Source: Polytrichum commune (Eukaryota > Streptophyta > Polytrichopsida > Polytrichales > Polytrichaceae). Taken from it: DNA of 64,000 nucleotides. The notes beneath the pieces are model-generated. The model was given only the letters and a program-made list of their open reading frames with translations, did no database searches and was not told the origin of the DNA. Position numbers and translations under genes: made by a program. The stretch is from contig OX485803.1 in the NCBI GenBank assembly GCA_950295325.1, positions 18,974,001-19,038,000 on the forward strand. The letters are read 5' to 3'. This document shows, piece after piece, positions 27,124 to 40,141 of the stretch (positions are counted from its first letter, which is position 1; the number at the start of each line of letters is the position of its first letter).

Positions 27124-30100
27124 ATGGCCACTGCGATGGCGACAGGGAGCTGCCAAGCCATGCATGTCATCGCAGCTCGAGTGGTGGACGCTCCCGTTGC
27201 TTATTCGGCAGCCAGAGTAGGCATCCCGTTGAGACAGACAGCGTTCCTCGGAGGAGCAGGTGCACAGGCACTGAGCAGCAGCACGACGGGCGACTGTCGT
27301 GAGCAGGCGCGCAATGCGACCGTGGTAACGCGAGCTATGGCAGAGAACTCGCCACCTGCCGTGAAGGAGCTTTATGAGGTAGAGCTCGAGAAGCCTTGGG
27401 GGCTGCGGTTCTACAAGGGATCTGACGGTGGCACGTACATTGATGCCATTGCTCCTGGTGGCAGTGCTGATAAGACGGGGATGTTTACACCTGGTGACAA
27501 AGTGCTCGCTACGAGGTGAGTAACTAGACTGTCAGTGAGATGCACAGAGAGAACAGTCATAGCTACTTTCCTGTCAATTCTCATTTAGGAACAGGAAGGC
27601 AAAATTGTCGCGGAGATCAGTTGGTGTAGGAAAAACATTTGGTAGCAATGAGTACATTTCCGTGATCAATGACTTAGTTTTGAAATGAATTTTTGAGCCA
27701 AAGCTTAGTTATCAGAAATTTTGAAGCCTAATTACCGAATTATTTTCAGTTGAAAGAGTTCGAGACATTGGAGCATTGTAATAATGAATTTTGATTTCCT
27801 GCGCGCATAGATCCTGTTCCGTGAAAGTAGCCAAACACCTTCCAATTCAGCACAATGTTGAGGAAGTAGCATAATTCGAGGTTTTCCTACCACGAGCAAT
27901 GCAGAGTCAACAGCAGTACCTCTTCTCAATGTGCAACTGTATTGGCAATTTGTGGATTTTACGCACCATTATGAACACTTCTAAGGCGGCCGAGTCGTGC
28001 CAATGGATCCAAGAAATCGTCACAATAGTGTCGTCAAAGAAACAAATACGTGCCTAATGTAGTGCGTTTGGACTAATTGACGAGGCTGACGAGAATATCG
28101 CACTGCATGAAAGTACGCCGTAGCAGCCAATTTGCAATTTCTGTCGATCAGGACAACTTATCAAAAGAGAAGGAAAATGTGGCTACGTAAAGTGCGGGAA
28201 CTCTATGCTGAATGGTGCGGTCTCTGCAGCTCCACTGATTTGAAAGACCTATTAGCAAAGCTAATCAAGGCCTTGGTAGCATATGTTGTAGAGACTCCTA
28301 AGAGAACAGCGATGACAGAAATAAGTTGAACGACGTTATATGTGTGCATAAACTAAAAACCTGAGAATTTAAAGGTGATTCCGGAACTGTTGCACATTTA
28401 ACGAACCAGGCATGAGGAAAATTTACATATTACGTCGAGATAGTAGGGAAACGAGGAGCAATGCACATTCAAGATGTACTGATAAATGCTAGGATGGACC
28501 TAAGCCATCGGTCAAGATAGAGGCTTATCTTTTCAGGTATTTAGAAAACTGTCAATTATTAGACGCACTGTTGTAGCTGGATTTGGAAAAGAATTTGTCA
28601 ACGTGGATCTGAGTGAGATACCTATCTAGTTCTAGATGGAAGAATGCCTTCTACACATTAAATTGAGATATGCGATCTTACCTGCTGACATTTCTGAAAA
28701 AGTTCCTTGCAAGGGCTTTTGAAACTTTCATTGAGAAAGTTCAGAATTAATATCCCACTGCAAATTTCTAGTCTGCCATGAGTGTCGAATGGAATGTTTC
28801 TATGCTATCTTACACTGCCAATTTCATTGGGAAAAATGCAGCGCCATGTTTGGTAGTGAGATGTGGCCAGCAGCCGAATATGGACGCACAATGTACACTA
28901 TTCGTCAGCGAATTGGCACTCTGTTAATGAAAATGGAGAAACGCTATGGTACGCATTTCTCACATTAATCACTAACGAAGTAAATAATAAACTACAAACA
29001 AGAATAAATGGCTGTATATGTAAGGCTTTGAGCGAAATCCTACAGATCCTACTTTTGCCTAAGAGTCATTTATCAGGTTTGGTTATATGTTCTGTTGGTT
29101 GAAGGTTGAGCTTGATTTGTTGCAGTTGCTTCTTGAAGTTGCAGTTTGTCTGCGTAGCTTGCTCTTGACTACCTAGTGAGTTAGTTGGAGTTACAAAGTA
29201 CGGTCATGTTCTACTCTGTGTAACAACTCTACTGGAGGTGCAGTTCTATGTTTTTCCATCTCTTTATTTAATATTTTCTCTTTTTCAGACATAAAGGAGG
29301 GCAAATTATTGGTCATAGCATGTCTTTCAATCACGTCACCCGCTAGTATAGTTTTGTAGAATGATGAACTACTTGAAAGTGCTGATGTGTGAACTTCAGA
29401 TTGGAACCTCAATGGGACATGTTTCCACATTTTTTTGTGGCCAATGTTTTATATGCAGGAGTTCGAGAAGATAGGGGTGCGTCTCCTGAGAAGCTGTCTG
29501 CTGAGCGTAACGCAGGCTCCATAGGTGACGGCATTCGAGAGATACAGGTGATTAGAGCTATACTTCAGTATGCTTCTTTGTATGCTTCTTTGTATGGCTC
29601 TAAGGTTCTAATCGTCTCTCTGCTCCATGTGATCACTCTGTTTGACAACCTGAGAATGCAAGTACCTGCAACTTGTTCTTTTCCATGGCTAAGATCTCAT
29701 GACAGCTGCTGGAGGGCAACATGCAATTGACAATATGTCCTATGCCTTCATAAAAAACTCGATCTCAATTCATGTTGCACATGCTGTATAGAATGGAGTT
29801 CAAGATTTGCATAATGCTAACAGAAGAATCTCACATTCCACGAAGTTTGTGTTGAGAATGTTTGCATGAAAGATGATATGAACAATGTAAGGGTGATACA
29901 GGTTGCAAACTACCTTCGCAAGCAAGAGATGAAGAAGCAAAGGGAGGAGGAACTCACCACTGGCCTCAAATTTTACAAGTAAGTGATAGCACTTCTGTTG
30001 TCTCTGTTTCTTTCCAGTACGTCAGCTTTGTGAAATTTCTTCGAAATTTTTGTGCGCTGACCCACTATTCTTATGTTATGGTAGGTCTGGGAAGTATGAA

Positions 30101-30934
30101 GAAGCTCTGGGACACTTTGAAACAGTTCTTGGCTTGAAGCCTGAAGCAAGGGAAGAGGCGGTAGCGAGCTACAATGTTGCCTGCTGTTATGCCAAGATGA
30201 ATCAGGTAACTTACATCATACTTTATACCTTGACCTTCAGCGGCAAATACTAGACTCTGAATAGTCTTTTATTCTTACCCCGAACTTAGGAGTGGCACAT
30301 GCTGTCATTTCAGCAGTCACAGAGGTGCAGCTAGAAGAAGTTTGTGTTCTGAAATCTGAAAGTCGTGTTACAGATTGATGCTGGTCTTCAAGCACTTCAA
30401 GAGGCCATGGAAGCTGGGTTTGATGACTACAAGGTGAGTGTTATGTCTGAAGTTATTTCTCTGGGCATGAATCCTTTGAGGTTTGTCTCTTGATACTTAA
30501 TCTTGTATGGACAATGAAAAGTTTCTTGGTCACACAAGTTCCATAGGAGATATGAGAATGCGTACCATAATACATCCTGCAATAATTACTGCACCTCCAG
30601 TCAGAAGCCGTGCTTCTCCAAATTCTACAGTTGGTCCTGCTTATAGCACATCTCTAGAGAAGGTGAATGTGATAGCATAAACCTTTTCAGGGAAGAGATT
30701 GAAGAAATGACTAAATTTGGGAAGATAACTGCAGAACTTGCTGGATTGTCCTTCTAAACACAATATTGTGTAAATATTATGTAATTGCAGACAGTACGAG
30801 AAGATCCCGACTTGGCCACTTTGAGAGCAGCACCAGGTTTTAAACCATTGATTAACAAATACGATGAGCCATTCCTCAATGAGAACGCCTTCAATGCACT
30901 CAAAGGAGTGTTTGGAATGTTTGGGAAAAAGTAG
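27124..30934 (+). CDS. MET1: Protein MET1 (PDZ-TPR), chloroplast thylakoid
   Basis: A stroma-facing thylakoid protein that helps assemble and repair photosystem II supercomplexes. Seven exons: 27124-27515, 28842-28948, 29459-29547, 29902-29978, 30085-30205, 30374-30433, 30791-30934, together 990 bp or 329 residues plus stop, close to the Arabidopsis protein (335). All introns are GT-AG in matching phase. Exon 1 gives a plastid transit peptide followed by a PDZ domain (VELEKPWGLRFYKG... to GDKVLATS, roughly residues 83-131). Exon 2 holds the conserved EMWPAAEYGRTMYTIRQRIG, and exons 4-6 hold TPR helices (GKYEEALGHFETVL; ASYNVACCYAKMNQ; GLQALQEAMEAGFDDY). ATG at 27124 is the first in-frame ATG after a stop-containing leader. 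A broken partial copy lies at 38284-39262. It converges with DXS. Confidence 0.94.
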
Positions 30935-32352
30935 TTTCAGATCATTTCCACGATGTCCATCCCTGTTATTTTGTTAGGTCAGAAATGATTGTATCATTTT
31001 TCAGGTATATTTTCTTTTTTCCTGGTAGGATTCTTATGTCAACATGGCATGCTTTTGTAATTTAGATCGTTTTCTGACCATCTTGGATTATGTTTTTCTC
31101 TGGTCACCATCTTGTCACTGTCTGACGAAGTGGACAATCTTCCTGTAAGCGCTCAAATAAATTCGGGTACTTATCTAAATTTTGTTTCCTTTGCTCAAAT
31201 GGATTGTCTCCTGAGCATTTTGTTGGATTGAGATTTCCAGTTCTTTACACAGGTAAAAGCATCAGTCATGCATCAATTCAATATTTGGGACATCTACGGT
31301 GTATGTCATTCTCGTAGGCTCGTAGGCTCGTAGGCTCATGTCCACATGGGTGATCGTGAATAAATTCCTATGTCTAGGAATTTAAACTTTCTGGACCCCT
31401 CGGTCCCTGATCGTTGTTGAGCTCTGTTCTGAAAAGGCCGAAATTTGCTTTCCTACGTAAAGTGCAATGATTCTATCCTCCAATGTCTTCTTGTAGACCC
31501 AGAGTCTCGTATGTTCACTTTTCACTTTGTGCCACTGTGAAACAAGGTTCTGTCTGCTTGAGAGAGAGAGAGAGAGAGAGAATCCTAGTGGCATTGTTCT
31601 GGTGGATCGCTTGGCCTCTGCGTGCTACTATTCCCGTGGCGATAATATTGGCAACTTCGAATGTTGCATTCAGAGAACGTTGTGTCATCCCCTTTGATGA
31701 GGTTTTAGTCTACCAGATTCCACATATATTTTGATTGGCCTGAAGCGGAGGATATTCCATCAATCGTACTCTTAAGACAGGAAGAGGAACGATTTATGGA
31801 ATAGCAAATGAAGCAATCTCATTTCATATTGCATCCAAATTTCCGACAAGTATCTACACCGGGTAAGTAGTGCAGAAGAACAAAATTTCACAGTTTCTGT
31901 ACTCTAGAATGAAACTTTAGAAATACTTTAAATTATTTGTTTAGGGGTCATCTTCTTGGCTTGAGCTACCTCAACATTTTGGAGGCAGACAATCCCTAAG
32001 CTTAGTAATGTTTGTATAAAGTATGTAGTTAGATGATCCTCGTGGAGCCATAAATCATTTTTGTACTGCACAACTACACCTTAAATATGTTCCTCAGGAC
32101 GGAAGCCTGTAACCCCTGAAATTCTGGCTATGTTGCCACCAGCTACTAAGGATTGTATCCTAAAAATCCATTCTGATGTCGTACAACTTCACTTTTGAAT
32201 GTTGTAACCTGATACTAACTACAAGTGTTTGAAATATGGGTGCAGGCAGAGTTGGCAGGCCGCAAAAAATTGTCCCAGGTGAGAAGTTGGATGGTTGAGC
32301 ACCGTTGGCAATGAGGCCGAGGTCTTAGTGTCATTGAAATCGAAGGGGCGAC
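30935..32352. other. Region between convergent MET1 and DXS
   Basis: About 1.4 kb holding both 3' UTRs. It has three tandem CTCGTAGG units near 31314-31335 and a (GA)11 microsatellite at 31560-31581. No gene seen. Confidence 0.45.
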
Positions 32353-35300
32353 TCACATGTTGGTGCTGAGGTGAATTGCTTCGCGGGACCGGCCCAAAAC
32401 GGACAAAACGGTAGCTGCAATGTGCTTGGCGGACAGACCAGCTTCGTCCATCTGGTCTTGGGGTGAGCCATGGTCAATGTACCTATCGGGAAGAACCATC
32501 GGGCGCCACTGCAAGATTGTCACCCAAGGAAAGAAAGTCTTAGCACTGTGGACGTGCGGTGGACAAAGCCGTCACACAAGGAGATGACAACGTAGTTTTC
32601 CCCTACAAACGACTCCAATTCTTTGGTTACCAATATAATCAAGGTACAAAATTGTTCGGAAACATAGCTCACCTTGAGCCCGCCATCAAGCAAGCCTTCG
32701 AGAGAGAGAAAGTGCGCCACATGGGCTGAAAATCCTCCAACAGATCCTTCTTCAATGGTGATGAGTACCTCATGTTCATGAACCAACCTCCTGATGAGAT
32801 CCCTGTCCAAGGGCTTGCAGAACCTTGCATCGGCCACTGTGACCGAGAGGCCATGCTCAACGAGGGAGAGTTGCGCTGCCACACAGTTTTGGACAATAGA
32901 CCCGTACCCGAGTATGGCAACTTGAGTGCCCTCCACTAGGATTCTCCCCTTTCCAATCTGTTCAAGTCATTATAAAACATTCAGGATCTCGGGGGGCAGC
33001 AAGTATCACAAATAGTGCAAGACATCATAGTTTGCGTGGTGATAATGAGCACGATGAGCAAACGTGATGGGGTCTGACCTCAAGAGGAACGCCCCTGTAA
33101 TTTCTAGGGAGGGGGACGCCAATGCCGTTTCCACGGGGAAATCTGAAACAGCTAGGACGGTCGTCAATTGCGGCCGAGGTTGCGACCATGTGGACAAGTT
33201 CTGCCTCGTCAGATGGAGCCATGACCACCATATTTGGTAGGCAAGCCATGTATGTCACGTCGAAGGCGCCGCAATGGGTAGGCCCATCCGCTCCCACAAG
33301 GCCTGCTCTATCTATTGCAAATCTCACTGGCAGCTTCTGCAGATCCACATCATGTACCACCTATGCACAATTGGAAGATACCGATTCATGAACGACGGCA
33401 TTAAGATTAGCACAATGCTTGCGATTCACTCGATTGAAGACAATGGAAGGGAAGAAGGATAATTATTGGAATGACGAAACCCAATGTTGTGGTTCATTTT
33501 CGGAACTTCAATGGGGTTTACAAGGCGCGTAATAACAAATCGAGATTCTCTGAAATTGAAGACCAATCTAACATTAGTAAAGACTGATCTCTACTGTAGT
33601 AAACCATAGCAAAGTAATGTATCGACAAGCAGGTCTCAATTGCGGACAACAGTCATGCATATTTTGGATTTATTGTCAGGAAAATTGGCATACCTGGTCA
33701 TAGCCTCGTTGAAGAAAGGATGAATATATTGCACAAAAGGGCCGCATTCCCTCAGTTGCCAACCCAGCTGCAAAGGTCACTGCATGCTGTTCAGCGATAC
33801 CGACATCGAAGGTCCGCTCTGGGAAAAGTTTCTGGAAGTAGTTCAGTCCAGTACCACCTCCCATGGCGGCATGAATTGCCACAATCTTGTCATCGCGCTC
33901 AGCTTCCGCGATCAAAGCATTTGCAAAGTACTGGGTGTACGACAGAGTATTTGCAGTTCCCTTGAACTGATTTCCAGTTGCGGGATCAAACTTGACAACA
34001 CCTATTGGATTCCCAGCTGAAATTTTCAGAACAAAGGTGCGACAAATAGCATAAAAGATTGCACAGAATGTCATCAATTACCCCCACAGAAATCATCTCA
34101 CGAGACCAGGTTTATAAACATTGCTAATGTAGAGAATGAATGCATCTAAGATAGAGATGAGATTTCTTTGATGTGTTTTACCATGGTATTTGTCAGCTGC
34201 TCGCTCGGCACAAGGATAACCTCGGCCCTTATCAGTCACAACATGTACCAGCACAGGTCCTGGAGCCGGAGCAGATTTCACATTCCCCAAGACCGTCACG
34301 AGGTCGTCGATGTTGTGGCCATCCACAGGCCCAATGTAGTGGAAACCGAGCTGCTCGAATAACGTGGATCGAGCGCTACCAACCCCTCTTGCGTACCCGT
34401 CAACCTTTGAGGCGAGGTGGTGGGTAGATCCTCCAACTTTTAGAGCCACCTCCTGCCAGACAGTCAGCTCACTTATGGGTTTGTTAAGAGAACAAGGGAC
34501 GTTTGCCAAGTACTTGCACAGAGAGAGAATTTATGTTTCGTTGATGACTTGTTGATGACATGCCTTATTAATGAACTCGCAGGTGTAGAAGGAGCACTAC
34601 ATACTCGATCAAGAGTTGAATGGAACAAGAATGAATACCGTCGCGGCCTCTCTGAGTTCCCTCAGTTTCTTGCTGGACTGCAACTTGCTTAGCGTACTGC
34701 TAAGAGCACCTACTGGCGGAGCTGGTCCATCCAAAGTTGCGGTGGGCAGGGAGACCTGCTTGTTGTCATTGAGTATGACTATGAGGTTGGAATCTAAGTA
34801 CCCTGCATTGTTCATGGCCTCGTAAGCTTGACCAGCGGTCATGGCACCATCGCCAATAACTGCTACCACACTACTGTGCCTGCCTTGCATGTCTCTTGCG
34901 ATAGCCATACCTGTAAGCGGCCGGAGAGCGGGGAGAAATGGATATTAGAAGATGTAACCAATAGCAAAGAAAAGACAGAGGCCGTTGTCAAGGGGAAAGA
35001 CATTGACAGCCGACGAGCATCTACATGTCCTAATTCGTTGTCATATTGAAGTCTAAACCATCTGTGACAAGCGCATCTTGTACATTTTTTAGGACTAACG
35101 AAAGTGGTTCCCTTGCAGTTGCATCGAGTTCAAGTGCAATCATGAAAGAGCTAGTGTGCAATTACCGAGGCCAGCAGATATGGTGGTAGAACTATGGCCT
35201 GCTCCAAAGGGATCGTATTCGCTTTCAGACCGCTTGGTAAACCCAGCGAGTCCAGAAGTCTGCCTTAATGTGTGCATCTTGCTGCGCCGCCCAGTCAAGA

Positions 35301-36472
35301 TCTTGTGTGGGTATGTCTGCATTACAAACACAACAATCACTCAAATCTTCATTCAAGAGATGTTTTATCTGGTGTGAATCTGAAGTAAGATTTATAACAA
35401 GTTGTGAAGTTGGCAGTTGGTGAATGAATACGAACAATAAACATCAGATGATCCAATTTAACGTACCTGGTGACCAACATCCCAGAGGATTCTGTCTTCA
35501 GGAGCATTGAAGACATGGTGGAGAGCCACAGTGAGGTCAACTACACCTAAACCCGAACCTAGATGGCCACCTGTCTTCGACACGGCGAATACTGTCTCTG
35601 TTCGCAGCTCATCAGCTAGTTGCTGCAGGTCCTGTATCGACAGAGTTGTACAAAGAAGAGGTGAACATACTTGAAATGAACATCTTGTGCTTGTGATAGA
35701 GGTGTACAGCTATGATTGTTTTTCTGATCACCACGTACAGCACCGAGCTACAGCACCTCGAGCATGTCTGGAAGGTGAGCATTCACAGGAATTTTTGGTG
35801 CAATATTTGGGAAACAAAGTCGCGGAAGGTGATGGATGTGTTACCTTGATGTTGAGATTCTTAAGATGAATTGGATAATTGATTGTATCCAGGAGAGGAG
35901 TAGGAGGCTTCTCGGCGTAGTACTCGGCCGCTTTCACCAAAGTTTTGTTGTTGACAGGATTTGGTGCATCTCTGTTGTCGGTGTCCGCCCTCGTCTCTCT
36001 CCGCCTTTGGACTCCAATCTGCTTGTCAAAGAGATCCAATCTCTTGGTAAGGTAAAGATTTTGTTGACAGCAGGTCGAGCAAGTATTATGACACTAAACT
36101 TTTTGACATGATTAGTAACGTTTCTCGAGTAATCTTATACTTCAATTTTGTCAATTAATCCTTACTCCACGATTGAAAAAAACGTAGCAAGATATTTTAA
36201 CAACACTTAAGGCTACTCTTTAGGCTTTTCCCAACCTAATTAACACATACTCTATCTGTGGCTGAGGAATTGTGAAGAAATGGGATACAGGCGCATACCT
36301 TTAGAGATTCCCGTTGGCAGCATTGAGATTTGTTACGTAGAGGGACGGTCTTAAGCAAGCCGATGTAAGCTTGGCCAGCTTCAACCCCCAGGTGACTGTT
36401 TCCAGAATTCGGGATCCTTGCGAAGGACTTTGTCTGCATCGCGGTTTGTGCAGACATGAAAGTTGTCGCCAT
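32353..36472 (-). CDS. DXS: 1-deoxy-D-xylulose-5-phosphate synthase, plastid
   Basis: Condenses pyruvate with glyceraldehyde 3-phosphate using thiamine diphosphate, the first and flux-controlling step of the plastid MEP isoprenoid pathway. Ten exons on the minus strand: 36299-36472, 35845-36042, 35467-35631, 35166-35316, 34639-34910, 34182-34452, 33694-34001, 33079-33360, 32673-32957, 32353-32508, together 2262 bp or 753 residues plus stop (Arabidopsis 717). The first exon is a Ser/Thr/Gln-rich transit peptide. Visible motifs are [22 protein letters not shown] (catalytic His), [14 protein letters not shown], the thiamine-diphosphate motif GDGAMTAG...[12 protein letters not shown], the catalytic Glu in [33 protein letters not shown] and [11 protein letters not shown]. 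All are intact. For exon 7 I chose the acceptor at 34002-34003 because it restores [13 protein letters not shown]; an upstream acceptor would insert five residues. Exon 8's donor is GTCAGA, slightly unusual. Confidence 0.96.
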
Positions 36473-37937
36473 CTTAGGTTAACTGGACGATGCTTCCTCG
36501 CGGTTGTTGAAATGAGTTACGATTTTTCAGGTTCTGCGATTCACAAAACACTTTTAGTCAATGAAACACACGCTTGACATTTAGATTTACAAATTTGTCC
36601 CAAGAGCTAATCCGAAATCACCATTTACATTATCCAACTGGAATGGGCAAAATTAAACAAAACAAAAGAGCTCAGAAGGAATGTGAGCATGCATCAAACG
36701 CTGACGTTTAACCATGTCTGATGACTCGAAGGTAAAAAATGGTTAAATAAAACAAGTAAGTGACCGCCGATCCGCTTCGCTCTGTTCCTCACGACGAATG
36801 ACACCGACACAAAACTCGCTCCAGCACAACATGGCTCAATCGGCACAAGAGCCGTATCACAGAACCTACAGTAAAAGTGACCGACCACCGCAAGATCGTT
36901 ACATAGCCCATCTTTTCAGAATCGAGATGAGCTGAGGTAGCGAAGCTTCGCAAATTCACAATTATCTTCCGCGATGAAAGCGTTCTACCCCCATCGAACA
37001 CAAAGGCCGAAACAACATGCCCAAATGGAAAGTAGATAATCCCCTAGAGCGGTCTGTCGGACATCATTATGTTTCCTGAAAAAGCTGCTGCTACCGACAA
37101 ACAAATGTAGTATCTAGCATCGCCACTTTCAACTGGTACTTGACCACAAAGTCTGCCTGCAAGTAAGCTTTTCTGCGTTTTGGCATCATCGCGTGTCAAT
37201 TCTCTGAAGAAAAGTCACGGGCATATGCAGTGCTTTCGAAAGTGGATGTTCCAACGAGCGGAACTAATGGAAACCTCGACACAAGCACTTGACAAAGACA
37301 GACCCATCGGCAGATAAAGCTACTCGACGATCGCCACAACATTCCCTCCTCGATGGATTCGTACAGAAAAGTGGAAGAATATGCAAGAGGCGAGAAACCT
37401 ATACAACACAGGAGAAAACATCTAGGGACTGCTGCGCCTTAAATAAGAGACATGTGAGTTTGAGTTTGAGTTTCATCACGACTGCTTTTCTCTCAACGAA
37501 CCACCGTCACGAAACAAAACAAAACAAATCCTCGAGGTTGAGATGATCCGCATACAGCCCCATGTCTTCGGACTCCGCTAAGCCCAAATCAAATCAAACA
37601 AAAGCAAGAGACAAGAAGAAACGACGAGAGTACTGGCAGTTCATCAGCTGCTTCCATAACCATGCCGGACTCTCATGACACCCAAGAGCTTCAGTATAAA
37701 GCAACCAAATGGACATATCTAGGCCAGAACAAGCCAGCGATCTTTTCAACAACGAAGAACCAGCTCATACATAAACAAAAGTGACACAATTCTGGACACC
37801 GGCTTTGCAATGATAGACAAAACCAGACCTTCAGACTGCGATTAGAAAACAAAAAACAACTAAACAATCACCGTGCCTCTCCCAATGGAAATTGCCCTCG
37901 CAGGACGATGTACACAATAAGCAGAAGATGACGACAT
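36473..37937. other. DXS upstream region
   Basis: This should carry the DXS 5' UTR and promoter. It has many short open frames on both strands and no recognisable domain; CA/AAAC-rich stretches occur near 37490-37620. It may also be the 3' UTR of whatever the open frame at 37938-38279 belongs to. Confidence 0.35.
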
Positions 37938-38279
37938 TCACTCCTCCAGGTCAAGCATTGCGCATACCTTATCACGAGGTAGCGGTCGGCCGATCGTTAT
38001 GTCTAAAGCTACACCTGCTCGGAGTGGAATGATGCGCGTAGGACCGAGCAATTCGAATGAAAAGCTAAAGCTTCTGATGCCTGCCTCATGCGGATAGGGA
38101 AACACTAAGAACCTGTAAGTATTTATACGAAGATGTGATGGATCTCGGAGGGAGAGAAAGAAGGCTTGGGAGTGAAGGAGTTTTTCTAGAGTAGGTGACC
38201 ACCTCGACCTGGTGGTCAGTGCCTCGGGAGGTGAATTCCGAATGCTGCTAGGTGTGCCATTCTCACTTCTTCCCCATTC
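37938..38279 (-). CDS. Unidentified open frame, possible 3'-terminal exon
   Basis: A 113-codon stretch open on the minus strand from just after a stop (280-282 of the 38 kb block) to a TGA at 37938-37940. It has no initiating ATG, so it would have to be a last exon. The last 60 codons look protein-like: alternating hydrophobic strands, for example RFLVFPYPHEAGIRSFSF and GVALDITIGRPLPR, ending CAMLDLEE. I do not recognise a family. Upstream exons, if any, are cut off by the MET1-derived duplication that starts at about 38284, so it could be a truncated gene. A short open frame also exists on the opposite strand; this weakens the case. Confidence 0.25.
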   Translation of the reverse strand, partial: EWGRSENGTPSSIRNSPPEALTTRSRWSPTLEKLLHSQAFFLSLRDPSHLRINTYRFLVFPYPHEAGIRSFSFSFELLGPTRIIPLRAGVALDITIGRPLPRDKVCAMLDLEE

Positions 38280-38283
38280 TCAG

Positions 38284-39262
38284 GTGCGCCATGCATCGCT
38301 ACAAGATGAGTGACTGTCAATGAGATGCACACAGAGAGGACTTTTTAATTTCATATCAAATCTCATTTAGGTACAGGAAGGCAAAACTGTCACGGAGATT
38401 GTTTGGTATAGAAAGAATCTTTGGTACCGATGAGTATATTTCGTTGATCAACGACCTGGTCTAGAAACTGATTTTGTGTTTAATCTCAGTCATCAGACAT
38501 TGTGAAGCCTAATTTCGGTGAAAGAAGCCAAACATCTCCCAATTCAGCACAATGTTGTGGCAGTAGCATACTTGCAGGTTTTCCTACCACGAGAAATGCA
38601 AAGTGAGCACCGGTACATCTTCTCAATGTGCAATTACCTTGACGATTCTGTCACGGATTTTATATCTCACGTGGCCGAATCTTGCCAATGGATCCAAGAA
38701 CCTTCACAAGGTGTCTTGCGTAGTATGGTCTTGACTAGTCAATTACCTAGTGATACTCAAATCTGGAACTTGTACAAAGTATGGTTATGTTCAACTCTTT
38801 CGGAGGTGCAGTTCTATGTTTCTCCATCTCTTTACTTGATACTTCTTTAATTTCTCAAACATGAAGGAGGGTACATTACTGGTATACTCCTTCTAGAATG
38901 TCTTTTTGTCACGTCACCACCTGGTACACTCAATGTACAATGATCAACAACCTTAAAGACTTGTGGACTGATATGTGATCTTCAAATTGGAACATATTTC
39001 ACCCTTATTCCGTACGGCCAATGTTATATATATATACATACAGGGGTTCGAGGAGAATAGGGTGAGTCTTCTGTAAAGCTTTCCACTGAGCGCAATGCAG
39101 GCTCCATTTGAGAGACTCAGGTGACAGGAGCTGCTATACTTCAGTTGGTTTTGAAGATAATAATGCTTCTTTGCTGAGTCTAAGGTTCTAGACGTCTCTC
39201 TGCTCCATCTAACCACTCTGTTTGACAACCTGAGGATTTGAGTACCTCGCATGGATAAGATC
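38284..39262 (+). pseudogene. Partial, decayed copy of MET1
   Basis: The stretch follows MET1 from the last bases of exon 1 through intron 1, exon 3 and the start of intron 3. It begins GCATCGCTACAAGATGAGTG where MET1 has GCTCGCTACGAGGTGAGT, so the splice donor GT is lost. A block of about 1.1 kb including exon 2 (28842-28948) is missing. Exon 3 survives at 39044-39120 but holds in-frame TAG and TGA codons. Similarity then continues to about 39262 through GACGTCTCTCTGCTCC and TTGACAACCTGAG. Most of the copied DNA is intron, so this was a DNA-level segmental duplication and not a retrocopy. It cannot make MET1 protein. Confidence 0.85.
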
Positions 39263-39778
39263 GTATAAGCTGAGAATTTCGTTTGCCTCAAATGCTGGAA
39301 CGATGAGTCGGCGAGCACTTTCTTCAATCTTTGATTAGGTGTATGACGTGGCAATCTGTTGTTAAGAATGGACAATTTTGAAATGACGCTGTTCGTGATT
39401 GTTAACCGGATGTGACTGACAACTCTGGATCTGATTCAATGATGAAATTTGTTGGCGGAGTTGGAAGTGTCCACAGTCACAGCCAGGCCACAGATCTCAT
39501 ACTCTTGCCTCGCCGTTGTCTCGCATATTGAAGAAGATCAGAACAAAAGGAGCACCAACTGTTTTCATTCTTTAGGAATCACATGAAACACGCATAATTA
39601 TTCATTCCAAGATACATATATTCCTGCACAATTCTTTAGCCGGCTGGACAATTCTATGCACAGTTTGAATTCGTACCTTTGTGAATCGGATCAGACATTT
39701 CTCTAACAGGCCATATGGTAAGCTACACAGTCTTTGTATATTGAAGGCGATCCTCACTATTGCCATTCAACTAATTAA
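39263..39778. other. Intergenic, no gene seen
   Basis: Non-coding sequence between the MET1 remnant and the MITE. The TAA at 39776-39778 is the left target duplication of the MITE. Confidence 0.4.
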
Positions 39779-40141
39779 GGGTGAGTTTCTATGTAGGCCG
39801 CTCGCCCACTAGATTCTAGATAATAGTGGATTAGAGGTGTTCTCATGTCATGCACAAGAAGTCATGGACATGGGCTGCTAGATTTTCATGAGTTTACTAA
39901 AGCATTTTGGAATCCACAAGTGTTAGGCATCGAAGGATTGAAGACTGGTTTTAGGACGAGGAGGACGTTTTCACCTAGAGGAGAAGGCTAGCTAGTAGGT
40001 GAATTTGGATTTGAAAAGATGATTAGAGTAGTTAGTTGGCACATACGAACCCTTTCCCATCAGATTCCATCTACATGTGGACAAGTTTGTCATTATTCCC
40101 ACTAGAATCTAGTGGGCAATCAACCTACATGAAACTCACCC
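39779..40141. mobile_element. Tourist-like (PIF/Harbinger) MITE, copy 1
   Basis: A 363-bp element with terminal inverted repeats GGGTGAGTTTCTATGTAGG on the left and CCTACATGAAACTCACCC on the right, followed inside by a second inverted block around CCCACTAGATTCTAG. TAA flanks it on both sides (39776-39778, 40142-40144), the 3-bp target duplication of the PIF/Harbinger superfamily. It has no ORF. A relative is at 51660-52047. The ends differ from those of the larger Harbinger element beside it, so that element's transposase is not clearly its source. Confidence 0.88.
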
